Part shown: positions 56,807 to 64,000 of the stretch, piece by piece
Numbering within the stretch: position 1 is the stretch's first letter
Layout: the number at the start of each line of letters is the position of its first letter
From: Actinoplanes cyaneus
Lineage (GTDB): Bacteria; Actinomycetota; Actinomycetes; Mycobacteriales; Micromonosporaceae
Length of the DNA: 64,000 bases
Direction of reading: 5' to 3'
NCBI RefSeq assembly: GCF_016862095.1
Contig: NZ_BOMH01000070.1
Location: 32,525 to 96,524 of the forward strand
Translations under genes and position numbers: made by a program
The notes under the pieces: generated by a model
Told to the model about the DNA's origin: nothing
The model's input: only the letters and a program-made list of their open reading frames with translations
Database searches by the model: none

Positions 56807-58453
56807 ATGTCACCTCTCGCGGATCTGCCGGCACTGCCGCGCCGGCTCGCCGCCGCCGAGCCCGGCTGGAACGAGACCACCGACGTGGTTGTGGTCGGTT
56901 CCGGCGTCGCCGGGCTGACCGCCGCGCTGCATCTGCGCGAGCGCGGCCTGCACGTCACGGTGGTCACCAAGGTCAACATCGACGACGGCTCGACGCGCTG
57001 GGCGCAGGGCGGGATCGCCGGGGTCCTCGACCCGCTGGACACGCCGCAGGCGCACGCCTACGACACCGAGATCGCCGGTGTCGGGCTGTGCGACCCGGAG
57101 GCGGTGAAGGTGCTGGTCGAGGAGGGCCCGGCGCGGATCCGGGAGCTGATCCGCCGGGGTGCCGAGTTCGACCGCAACCCGGACGGCTCGCTCATGCTGA
57201 CCCGCGAGGGCGGCCACCGGGCGGACCGGATCGTGCACGCCGGCGGCGACGCGACCGGCGCCGAGGTGCAGCGCGCCCTGCACGCCGCGGTCCGCCGCGA
57301 CCCGTGGATCCGGCTCGTCGAGCACGCCCTGGTGCTGGACCTGCTGCGCGCCGCCGACGGCCGGGCCTGCGGGATCACCCTGCACGTGCTCGGCGAGGGC
57401 TCGGAGGACGGTGTCGGCGCCATCCTGGCCCGCGCGGTCGTGCTGGCCACCGGCGGGATGGGGCAGATCTACGCCTCCACCACGAACCCGTCGGTCTCCA
57501 CCGGCGACGGCGTGGCGCTCGCGCTGCGGGCCGGCGCCGCGGTCACCGACGTGGAGTTCGTCCAGTTCCACCCGACCTCGTTCGTCACCGCAGACCTGAG
57601 CTCGGTGCAGCGGCCGCTGATCTCCGAGGCGCTGCGTGGCGAGGGCGCGCACCTGGTCGACGAGAGCGGCACGCGCTTCATGGTCGGCCAGCACGAGCAG
57701 GCCGAGCTCGCCCCGCGCGACGTGGTGGCCAAGGGCATCTACCGGGTGCTGCGCTCGACCGGGGCGGACCACGTCTACCTGGACGCGCGGCATCTCGGCA
57801 AGGAGTTCCTGGAGGGCCGCTTCCCGACGATCATGGCGTCCACCCGGGCGGCCGGCGTGGACCCGGCGACCGAGCTGATCCCGGTGGCGCCGGCCGCGCA
57901 CTACGCCTCCGGCGGGGTCCGTACCGACCTGCACGGGCGGACCAGCATCGCCGGCCTGTACGCGTGCGGGGAGGTCGCCTGCACCGGCGTGCACGGAGCG
58001 AACCGCCTGGCCAGCAACTCGCTGCTGGAGGGTCTGGTCTTCGCCAAGCGCATCGCCGACGACATCGGCCGGGACCTGCCGCCCCAAGCCGATCCGGTAC
58101 GGGTGAACATGACGCCGGCGTGGGTCGCCGACCCGGCGATCCGGGTGGACCTGCAGCGCACCATGACCCGGGGCGCCGGCGTGCTGCGCTCGGCCGACTC
58201 GCTCGACACCGCGGCCAAGGAGCTCTCCCGGCTGGCCGAGTCCCGTGCCACCCCGAACACCGCGGCGTGGGAGGCGACGAACCTGCTCACCGTCGCCGCC
58301 GCGCTGGTCGCCTCGGCCCGCAGCCGCAGGGAGACGCGCGGCTGCCACTGGCGCGAGGATTACCCGACCGCGGCCGACGAGTGGCGCGGCCACCTGCTCG
58401 ACAGCATTGCTCGTGACGGCAGCATGACCCAGGACTTCCAGGAGATGCAGTGA
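56807..58453 (+). CDS. nadB: L-aspartate oxidase
   Basis: NadB oxidises aspartate to iminoaspartate, the first step of de novo NAD synthesis. The 548-residue flavoprotein has the FAD-binding start DVVVVGSGVAGLTAALHL, the segment STRWAQGGIAGVLD, EGGHRADRIVHAGGDATGAE, VEFVQFHPTSF and the active-site part HGANRLASNSLLEGL. The ATG at 56807 is preferred; a GTG at 56747 would add 20 unconserved residues. Its stop overlaps the nadC start by GTGA. No nadA gene is present in this window. Confidence 0.96.
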   Translation: MSPLADLPALPRRLAAAEPGWNETTDVVVVGSGVAGLTAALHLRERGLHVTVVTKVNIDDGSTRWAQGGIAGVLDPLDTPQAHAYDTEIAGVGLCDPEAVKVLVEEGPARIRELIRRGAEFDRNPDGSLMLTREGGHRADRIVHAGGDATGAEVQRALHAAVRRDPWIRLVEHALVLDLLRAADGRACGITLHVLGEGSEDGVGAILARAVVLATGGMGQIYASTTNPSVSTGDGVALALRAGAAVTDVEFVQFHPTSFVTADLSSVQRPLISEALRGEGAHLVDESGTRFMVGQHEQAELAPRDVVAKGIYRVLRSTGADHVYLDARHLGKEFLEGRFPTIMASTRAAGVDPATELIPVAPAAHYASGGVRTDLHGRTSIAGLYACGEVACTGVHGANRLASNSLLEGLVFAKRIADDIGRDLPPQADPVRVNMTPAWVADPAIRVDLQRTMTRGAGVLRSADSLDTAAKELSRLAESRATPNTAAWEATNLLTVAAALVASARSRRETRGCHWREDYPTAADEWRGHLLDSIARDGSMTQDFQEMQ

Positions 58454-59307
58454 TCGACTTCGGGTTGGACTTCGCGGAAGTCCAGCGGATCGTGCTGACC
58501 GCGCTCGCCGAGGATCTCGGCGACCCGCCGCGCGACGTGACCAGTGAGGCCACCATCCCGGCCGGCCAGGTCGACACGGCCGAGCTGGTGGCCCGCGCCG
58601 ACGGCGTGGTCGCCGGCCTCCCGGTCGCGGCCGAGGTCTTCGCGGTCACCTCGCAGGGGCACGCCGAGTTCCGCCAGGTCGCCGGCGAGGGCGACCGCGT
58701 GGTCCGCGGCGACGTGCTGGCCGTCGTGACCGGGCCGACCCGCTCGCTGCTCACCGCCGAGCGCACCGCGCTGAACCTGATCAGCCGGATGTCCGGCGTC
58801 GCCACCCACACCCGGAAGTGGGCCGACCAGCTCGAGGGCACCAGGGCGACAGTGCTGGACACCCGCAAGACCACCCCGGGCCTGCGGTCGCTGGAGAAGT
58901 ACGCGGTCCGGGTCGGCGGCGGCACCAACAAGCGCATGGGCCTGTACGACGTTGCCATGATCAAGGACAACCACAAGCTGGCCGCGGGGAGCATCACCGC
59001 GGCGTACCGGCTGGTCCGCGACACGTTCCCGGAGGTGGCGGTACAGGTCGAGGTGACCACGCTGGCCGAGGCGCGGGAGGCGGTGGACGCGGGCGCGACG
59101 TTCCTGCTCTGCGACAACATGACGCCCGAGCTGCTGACCGAGGTGGTCGCGGCGATCGGCGGGCGGGCCGAGCTGGAGGCGACCGGGAACCTGACCCTCG
59201 CCACGGCGGCGGCCTATGCGGCGACCGGTGTGGACTATCTGTCGGTGGGCGGGCTGACGCACTCCTCGCCGATCCTGGACATCGCCATGGACCTGCGTGC
59301 CCGGTGA
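58450..59307 (+). CDS. nadC: Nicotinate-nucleotide pyrophosphorylase (quinolinate phosphoribosyltransferase)
   Basis: NadC converts quinolinate and PRPP to nicotinate mononucleotide. The 285-residue protein has ALAEDLGDPPRDVTSEA at the start, LLTAERTALNLISRMSGVAT, LDTRKTTPGLRSLEKYAV with the conserved Arg and Lys residues, GGGTNKRMGLYDVAMIKDNH and the C-terminal GVDYLSVGGLTHS. The GTG at 58450 overlaps the nadB stop, so the two are translationally coupled. Confidence 0.97.
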   Translation: MIDFGLDFAEVQRIVLTALAEDLGDPPRDVTSEATIPAGQVDTAELVARADGVVAGLPVAAEVFAVTSQGHAEFRQVAGEGDRVVRGDVLAVVTGPTRSLLTAERTALNLISRMSGVATHTRKWADQLEGTRATVLDTRKTTPGLRSLEKYAVRVGGGTNKRMGLYDVAMIKDNHKLAAGSITAAYRLVRDTFPEVAVQVEVTTLAEAREAVDAGATFLLCDNMTPELLTEVVAAIGGRAELEATGNLTLATAAAYAATGVDYLSVGGLTHSSPILDIAMDLRAR

Positions 59308-59359
59308 GTGCTCCGCCCGTACAAAATGGGGGTCTTGATTGTGATTCTTAGGGGCACCC

Positions 59360-60118
59360 GTGCTGCTTTGCATTGACATCGGTAACACGAACACCGTGCT
59401 GGCCACCTTCGACGGTGACAAGCTGGTGCACAACTGGCGGATCAAGACCGACGCCGCCTCGACCGCGGACGAGCTCGGCCTGATGTTCCGTGGCCTGCTG
59501 GCCGGCGACGCGGTGGAGATCACCGGGGTGGCGGCCTGCTCCACGGTGCCGGCCGCGCTGCGCAACCTGCGCACGATGCTGAAGCGGTACTACGGCGACG
59601 TGCCCAGCGTGATCGTCGAGCCGGGCGTGAAGACCGGCGTGCAACTCGCCATCGACAACCCCAAGGAGGTGGGCGCGGACCGGGTGGTGAACACCCTCGC
59701 GGCGCACGCCCTCTACGGCGGGCCGTCGATCGTCGTCGACTTCGGCACCACCACCAACTTCGATCTGATCAGCGCGAAGGGCGAGTTCCTGGGCGGCGCG
59801 TTCGCCCCGGGCATCGAGATCTCCTTCGACGCGCTCGCCGCCCGCGCCGCCCAGCTGCGCAAGGTCGAGCCGACCAAGCCGCGCTCGGTGATCGGGAAGA
59901 ACACCGTGGAGTGTCTGCAGGCCGGGCTCTACTACGGCTTCGGCGGTCAGGTCGACCGGATCGTCGAGCGCATGGTCGAGGAGATCGGGCCGGTCAAGGC
60001 GGTGATCGCCACCGGTGGCCTGGCCTGGCTGGTGAAGGACGAGTGCCGCACGCTGACCGCGCACGAGCCGATGATCACGCTGATCGGGCTGCGGATGGTA
60101 TATGAGCGGAACGTCTGA
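59360..60118 (+). CDS. coaX: Type III pantothenate kinase
   Basis: CoaX phosphorylates pantothenate, the first step from vitamin B5 to coenzyme A. The 252-residue protein has the ASKHA-type start LLCIDIGNTNTVLATFDG, the segment NPKEVGADRVVNTLAAH, IVVDFGTTTNFDLIS and GGAFAPGIEIS. The GTG at 59360 has AGGGG just upstream. Together with panC and panD it gives the window most of the pantothenate-to-CoA entry pathway. Confidence 0.96.
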   Translation: MLLCIDIGNTNTVLATFDGDKLVHNWRIKTDAASTADELGLMFRGLLAGDAVEITGVAACSTVPAALRNLRTMLKRYYGDVPSVIVEPGVKTGVQLAIDNPKEVGADRVVNTLAAHALYGGPSIVVDFGTTTNFDLISAKGEFLGGAFAPGIEISFDALAARAAQLRKVEPTKPRSVIGKNTVECLQAGLYYGFGGQVDRIVERMVEEIGPVKAVIATGGLAWLVKDECRTLTAHEPMITLIGLRMVYERNV

Positions 60119-60193
60119 ACCGGGCTGAGTAGGCTTTCCAGGTCTCGTAAAGCCCCCACTACACCAGCCGCCACTACACCAGGAAGACGTGCC

Positions 60194-61702
60194 GTGACCG
60201 AGCAGAACGTGCCAGTGACCGATCCCGCCGATGACCTACCCGAGCAGATGAAGGTCCGCCGGGCGAAGCGGGACCAACTGCTGGCCAAGGGCATCGCGCC
60301 CTACCCGGTCACCGTCCCGCGGACGATCAGCCTGGCCGAGATCCGCGCGCAGTACGCGGAGCTGCCGACCGACACCGCCAGCGGCGACCAGGTCTCCGTC
60401 ACGGGCCGGGTGATCTTCGTCCGGAACGGTGGCAAGCTCTGCTTCGCGACCCTGCGCGAGGGCGACGGCACCGAGCTGCAGGCGATGCTCTCGCTGGACA
60501 AGGTCGGTGCCGAGGGCCTGGAGGACTGGAAGCGCCTGGTCGATCTGGGCGACCTGGTCGCGATCACCGGTGAGGTGATAACCAGCCGGCGCGGCGAGCT
60601 CTCCGTTCTCGCCGATTCCTGGTCGATGAGCGCCAAGGCGTTGCGGCCGCTTCCGGTCGCGCACAAGCCGCTTTCCGAGGAAACCCGGGTGCGGCAGCGT
60701 TATGTGGATCTGATCGTCCGGCCGCAGGCCAGGGACACTGTGCGTACTCGCGCAACCGTGGTCCGTAGCCTTCGCGAGTCGCTGTTCCGCCGCAATTATC
60801 TCGAGGTGGAAACGCCGATGTTGCAGTTGCTGCACGGCGGCGCGACGGCCCGGCCGTTTGTGACGCACAGCAACGCACTGGATACCGATCTTTATCTGCG
60901 GATCGCGCCGGAACTGTTTTTGAAGCGCGCCGTCGTCGGTGGCATCGACCGGGTCTTCGAGATCAACAGGAACTTCCGTAATGAGGGCATGGACTCCAGT
61001 CACTCCCCGGAGTTCGCCATGCTCGAGGCCTATCAGGCGTATGCGGACTACAACGTGATGCAGGTCCAGGTGCGGGAGTGGATTCAGGAGGCCGCGCAGG
61101 CCGTCTCCGGCTCCCACGTGGTCACCCACTACGACGGCACCGAGATCGACTTCGGTGGCGAGTGGAGGCAGATCACCCTGTTCGGCTCGATCTCCGAGGC
61201 GCTGGGTGAGGAGGTCACGATCGAGACCGATCTGGCCCAGCTCCAGGCGTACGCGGAGAAGGTCCAGCTCGGTGTCGACCCCAAGTGGAGCGCGGGCAAG
61301 CTGGCCGAGGAATTGTTCGAGCACCTCGTTCAGCACACGCTGCAGGCGCCGACCTTCGTCCGGGACTACCCGGAGGAGACGGCTCCGCTGACCGCGCCGC
61401 ACCGCGAGACGCCCGGCCTGACCGAGAAGTGGGATCTCTACGTCGGCGGCTTCGAACTCGGCACCGCGTATTCGGAACTGGTCGACCCGGTCGTCCAGCG
61501 GGACCGGCTCGTCGCCCAGTCGCTGCTGGCGGCCGGTGGTGACGCCGAGGCGATGCAGCTCGACGAAGATTTTCTCCGGGCCATGGAGTACGGAATGCCG
61601 CCGTCCGGCGGCATGGGAATGGGAATCGATCGCCTGTTGATGGCCCTCACCGGCCTGGGCATTCGGGAAACGATCCTGTTCCCGTTGGTCCGCCCGGAGT
61701 AG
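60194..61702 (+). CDS. lysS: Lysyl-tRNA synthetase, class II
   Basis: The enzyme charges tRNA(Lys). The 502-residue protein has an N-terminal OB-fold anticodon domain (VSVTGRVIFVRNGGKLCFATL) and a class II catalytic domain. Motif 2 lies around RVFEINRNFRNEGMDSSHSPEF and motif 3 is MGMGIDRLLMALTG. There is no MprF-like membrane domain, unlike LysX of mycobacteria. The GTG at 60194 is the chosen start. It is followed by a good hairpin terminator. Confidence 0.97.
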   Translation: MTEQNVPVTDPADDLPEQMKVRRAKRDQLLAKGIAPYPVTVPRTISLAEIRAQYAELPTDTASGDQVSVTGRVIFVRNGGKLCFATLREGDGTELQAMLSLDKVGAEGLEDWKRLVDLGDLVAITGEVITSRRGELSVLADSWSMSAKALRPLPVAHKPLSEETRVRQRYVDLIVRPQARDTVRTRATVVRSLRESLFRRNYLEVETPMLQLLHGGATARPFVTHSNALDTDLYLRIAPELFLKRAVVGGIDRVFEINRNFRNEGMDSSHSPEFAMLEAYQAYADYNVMQVQVREWIQEAAQAVSGSHVVTHYDGTEIDFGGEWRQITLFGSISEALGEEVTIETDLAQLQAYAEKVQLGVDPKWSAGKLAEELFEHLVQHTLQAPTFVRDYPEETAPLTAPHRETPGLTEKWDLYVGGFELGTAYSELVDPVVQRDRLVAQSLLAAGGDAEAMQLDEDFLRAMEYGMPPSGGMGMGIDRLLMALTGLGIRETILFPLVRPE

Positions 61703-61703
61703 C

Positions 61704-61739
61704 CGCCCGTCAATTATCGCCCCCCGCCATTGACGGGCG
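61704..61739. terminator. Hairpin terminator of lysS
   Basis: A perfect 11-bp stem (CGCCCGTCAAT at 61704-61714 with ATTGACGGGCG at 61729-61739) closes a 14-nt loop, 2 bp after the lysS stop. Confidence 0.8.
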
Positions 61740-61807
61740 ATGTCCCCCTGGCGTTATTGTTCTCCCATTGCGTGGGAGAGAACCTGTGTTCGGGAGGATA
61801 ACGGCGC

Positions 61808-62164
61808 GTGGCCAAGCAGATCATTCACAAGCTGGTCGATGACATCGACGGTGGCGACGCCGACGAGACGGTGAAGTTCGCTCTCGACGGTATTCAGTAC
61901 GAGATCGACCTCTCGGAGAAGAACGCCGCAGAATTGCGGGAGGTCTTCGCTCAGTACGTCGCCGCAGGCACCAAGGTGGCCCGGGGCGGTGTGGTCGTCG
62001 GTGGCCGCGCGGCTCGTGGCCGGGGCGGGGCAGCGGCCGACCGGGAGCAGAACAAAGCCATCCGGGAGTGGGCCAAGAAGTCCGGACGCGACATCTCCGA
62101 CCGCGGGCGTATCCCGCAGGAGATCGTCGACGAGTACCACGCGAAGGGCCCTGGCCGGGACTGA
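61808..62164 (+). CDS. lsr2: Lsr2 nucleoid-associated protein (xenogeneic silencer)
   Basis: Lsr2 is the actinobacterial counterpart of H-NS; it bridges DNA and silences AT-rich acquired genes. The 118-residue protein has the N-terminal dimerisation domain (KQIIHKLVDDIDGGDADETV) and a C-terminal DNA-binding domain with the AT-hook-like RGR in GRDISDRGRIPQEIVDEYH. A flexible Gly/Arg-rich linker joins them. The GTG at 61808 follows GGGAGG. Its presence is relevant to the lower-GC genes at 31.8-36.4 kb, which are the kind of DNA it binds. Confidence 0.96.
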   Translation: MAKQIIHKLVDDIDGGDADETVKFALDGIQYEIDLSEKNAAELREVFAQYVAAGTKVARGGVVVGGRAARGRGGAAADREQNKAIREWAKKSGRDISDRGRIPQEIVDEYHAKGPGRD

Positions 62165-62177
62165 GCCTGTCGCAGCG

Positions 62178-62206
62178 GAGGGCGTACCGATCATCGGTAC
62201 GCCCTC
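62178..62206. terminator. Palindromic terminator of lsr2
   Basis: GAGGGCGTACCGAT (62178-62191) and ATCGGTACGCCCTC (62193-62206) are perfect reverse complements around a single C. As RNA this folds into a stem of about 13 bp with a minimal loop, 13 bp after the lsr2 stop. Confidence 0.8.
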
Positions 62207-62223
62207 TCGTGCTTCCCGTACGG

Positions 62224-62265
62224 TTATCCACAGGGCAGCGGTCTTTGTCCACAGGCTGTGGATCA
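62224..62265. promoter_or_regulatory. Cluster of three DnaA-box-like sequences upstream of clpC
   Basis: TTATCCACA (62224-62232) is the E. coli consensus DnaA box and TTGTCCACA (62245-62253) the actinobacterial form. TGTGGATCA (62257-62265) is an inverted near-match. The first two are in the same orientation, 21 bp apart. Three in 42 bp is well above chance in GC-rich DNA. Confidence 0.6.
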
Positions 62266-62274
62266 GAGGGATTT

Positions 62275-62285
62275 CGCTGTCCGCG
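62275..62285. promoter_or_regulatory. Possible ClgR-type operator upstream of clpC
   Basis: CGCTGTCCGCG has the CGC...GCG half-sites at the spacing of ClgR operators, which control clpC and clpP in Corynebacterium, Streptomyces and mycobacteria. The internal bases fit the published motif only partly. Confidence 0.3.
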
Positions 62286-62493
62286 TACACGTTCGGGTAG
62301 GGGAACAGCCGCTGAGCGTGCGAAGTTGGCTAAATCAACGTTGCGGATCGTTTCGAGGGGCTGCGAGGGCCCAGCGGATCCTCCGGGCGGCGATAGAGTT
62401 ACTGCACGGGTATCACCGATGCCCGTGCGCTGGCCGCGCAAGCTGTTGAGACAGGCTCAGCATTGGCGCACGGCACGTGAGGAGCACGAGGGC

Positions 62494-64000
62494 ATGTTCG
62501 AGCGGTTCACCGACCGAGCGCGACGGGTTGTCGTCCTGGCCCAAGAAGAGGCCCGGATGCTCAACCACAACTACATCGGCACAGAGCACATCCTGCTCGG
62601 GCTGATCCACGAGGGAGAGGGCGTCGCCGCGAAGGCTCTGGAGAGCCTCGGCATCTCTCTCGAAGGCGTCCGGCAGCAGGTTGAGGAGATCATCGGCCAG
62701 GGCCAGCAGGCGCCGAGCGGGCACATCCCGTTCACGCCGCGGGCGAAGAAGGTGCTGGAGCTGTCTCTGCGGGAGGCGCTGCAGCTCGGCCACAACTACA
62801 TCGGCACCGAGCACATCCTGCTCGGGCTGATCCGTGAGGGCGAGGGCGTCGCCGCCCAGGTGCTGGTCAAGCTCGGCGCCGACCTCAACCGGGTCCGCCA
62901 GCAGGTGATCCAGCTGCTCTCCGGTTACCAGGGCAAGGAGCCGGCCGCCGCGGGCACCGCCACCGGCGAGGCCGCACCGTCCACGTCGCTGGTCCTCGAC
63001 CAGTTCGGGCGCAACCTGACGCAGGCCGCCCGCGAGGGCAAGCTCGACCCGGTCATCGGCCGGGAGAAGGAAATCGAGCGGGTCATGCAGGTGCTGTCCC
63101 GCCGCACCAAGAACAACCCGGTGCTGATCGGCGAGCCGGGCGTCGGCAAGACCGCCGTCGTCGAGGGCCTGTCCCAGTCCATCGTCAAGGGCGAGGTGCC
63201 CGAGACGCTGAAGGACAAGCAGCTCTACACGCTCGACCTGGGCGCGCTGGTCGCCGGCTCGCGTTACCGCGGTGACTTCGAGGAGCGCCTGAAGAAGGTG
63301 CTCAAGGAAATCCGCACGCGCGGCGACATCATCCTGTTCATCGACGAGATCCACACCCTGGTCGGCGCCGGCGCCGCCGAGGGCGCGATCGACGCCGCCT
63401 CGATCCTCAAGCCCATGCTGGCGCGTGGCGAGCTGCAGACGATCGGCGCGACCACCCTCGACGAGTACCGCAAGCACCTGGAGAAGGACGCCGCGCTCGA
63501 GCGCCGCTTCCAGCCGATCCAGGTCGGCGAGCCGTCCCTGGCACACACCATCGAGATCCTCAAGGGTCTCCGCGACCGTTACGAGGCGCACCACCGGATC
63601 AGCATCACCGACGCCGCCCTGGTGGCCGCCGCGACGCTGGCCGACCGGTACATCTCGGACCGGTTCCTGCCGGACAAGGCGATCGACCTGATCGACGAGG
63701 CCGGCGCACGGATGCGCATCCGCCGGATGACCGCGCCGCCGGACCTGCGTGACTTCGACGAGCGCATCGCCCAGGTGCGCCGCGACAAGGAGTCCGCGAT
63801 CGACGCGCAGGACTTCGAGCGGGCCGCCCAGCTGCGCGACAAGGAGAAAACCCTCCTCGGCCAGAAGGCGCAGCGGGAGAAGGAGTGGAAGGCCGGCGAC
63901 CTCGACGTCGTGTCCGAGGTCGACGACGAGCAGATCGCCGAGGTCCTGGGCAACTGGACCGGCATCCCGGTCTACAAGCTGACCGAGGAGGAGACTTCCC
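62494..64000 (+). CDS. clpC: ATP-dependent Clp protease ATPase subunit ClpC, partial (3' end cut by window)
   Basis: ClpC unfolds proteins and feeds them to ClpP. The 502 residues visible include two N-domain repeats (NYIGTEHILLGLIHEGEG and NYIGTEHILLGLIREGEG) and a linker. The first AAA+ domain follows, with Walker A GEPGVGKTAVVEGL, Walker B ILFIDEIHTLVGAG and the arginine-finger region DAALERRFQPI. The middle coiled-coil domain comes next (RAAQLRDKEKTL), and the frame is still open at the edge. GAGGAG at 62479-62484 is 9 nt before the ATG. Its position after lsr2 matches mycobacterial clpC1. Confidence 0.97.
   Translation, partial: MFERFTDRARRVVVLAQEEARMLNHNYIGTEHILLGLIHEGEGVAAKALESLGISLEGVRQQVEEIIGQGQQAPSGHIPFTPRAKKVLELSLREALQLGHNYIGTEHILLGLIREGEGVAAQVLVKLGADLNRVRQQVIQLLSGYQGKEPAAAGTATGEAAPSTSLVLDQFGRNLTQAAREGKLDPVIGREKEIERVMQVLSRRTKNNPVLIGEPGVGKTAVVEGLSQSIVKGEVPETLKDKQLYTLDLGALVAGSRYRGDFEERLKKVLKEIRTRGDIILFIDEIHTLVGAGAAEGAIDAASILKPMLARGELQTIGATTLDEYRKHLEKDAALERRFQPIQVGEPSLAHTIEILKGLRDRYEAHHRISITDAALVAAATLADRYISDRFLPDKAIDLIDEAGARMRIRRMTAPPDLRDFDERIAQVRRDKESAIDAQDFERAAQLRDKEKTLLGQKAQREKEWKAGDLDVVSEVDDEQIAEVLGNWTGIPVYKLTEEETS

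Larger units (their letters stand above)
62165..62493. other. Regulatory region between lsr2 and clpC
   Basis: This 329 bp region holds a palindromic terminator for lsr2, a cluster of three DnaA-box-like sequences and a CGC-N5-GCG element, listed separately. The clpC promoter must lie in its right half, but I could not place a convincing -35/-10 pair. Confidence 0.7.

Noticed and set aside
56810..58393. 527-codon minus-strand open frame opposite nadB
   Set aside because: Antisense shadow of nadB with biased composition and no start signal.
1..64000. tRNA and rRNA genes
   Set aside because: I looked for T-loop-like GTTCRANYC words with pairing arms and for conserved rRNA stretches and found none that hold up; a covariance search would be needed to exclude an unusual tRNA.

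Overview
The window is a contiguous piece of a very GC-rich actinobacterial chromosome. Lsr2, a type VII secretion locus, a MarP-type protease, leaderless-looking promoters, frequent GTG starts and gene order close to that of mycobacteria and Micromonosporaceae all point to a filamentous actinomycete. Actinoplanes or a close relative is my best guess, but this is inference from gene content, not from a marker search.

Layout. 1-11.3 kb: the end of a helical-repeat protein, a Ser/Thr kinase, a two-gene biotin-dependent carboxylase-like pair (minus), a Crp/Fnr regulator (minus), a CapA-like protein, endonuclease III overlapping a TlpA-like lipoprotein, a NUDIX hydrolase and a MarP-like membrane serine protease. 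11.7-18.8 kb: a reduced type VII secretion locus with mycosin and EccC (minus) divergent from EccD (plus); no EccB, EccE or Esx substrate lies beside it. 18.9-27.1 kb: housekeeping genes ppa, dacB-like, a DUF2342-type metalloprotease, tilS, hpt, ftsH and folE.

27.1-40.8 kb: the most unusual part. The folate run (folE, then folP-folB-folK) is split by about 13.7 kb. This holds a repeat-rich spacer, then a minus-strand module (FtsK/SpoIIIE ATPase, small membrane protein, ESX-like helical protein), a bitopic protein on plus, and a tightly coupled minus-strand operon. From the promoter end that operon encodes VirB2-like, VirB3-like, a 12-codon mini-ORF, VirB4-like ATPase, VirB6/TrbL-like, VirB8/TcpC-like, a dual-domain cell-wall hydrolase and an unknown protein. 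No relaxase, integrase or typical VirD4 is present. Part of this block is visibly lower in GC.

40.8-49.0 kb: folP, folB, folK, a DUF3180-type protein, an orphan sugar-type ABC permease, two small proteins and a betaine/choline-type ABC transporter whose ATPase is divergent from its permeases and whose binding protein looks circularly permuted. 49.1-53.2 kb: a membrane-anchored low-complexity repeat protein, and an orphan NuoD-like protein beside a MidA/NDUFAF7-like methyltransferase. 53.5-64 kb: a pantothenate/NAD block (DUF2520 protein, panC, panD, septum-formation-type lipoprotein, nadB, nadC, coaX), then lysS, lsr2 and the 5' part of clpC.

The spacers at 1.6-2.1, 11.3-11.7 and 27.1-27.8 kb share a family of long hairpins, and two of them share a further interspersed repeat of about 120 bp. 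No tRNA, rRNA, CRISPR array or insertion sequence was recognised. Start sites were often moved inward from the longest reading frame on the basis of ribosome binding sites, signal peptides or stop-start overlaps; each entry says why.
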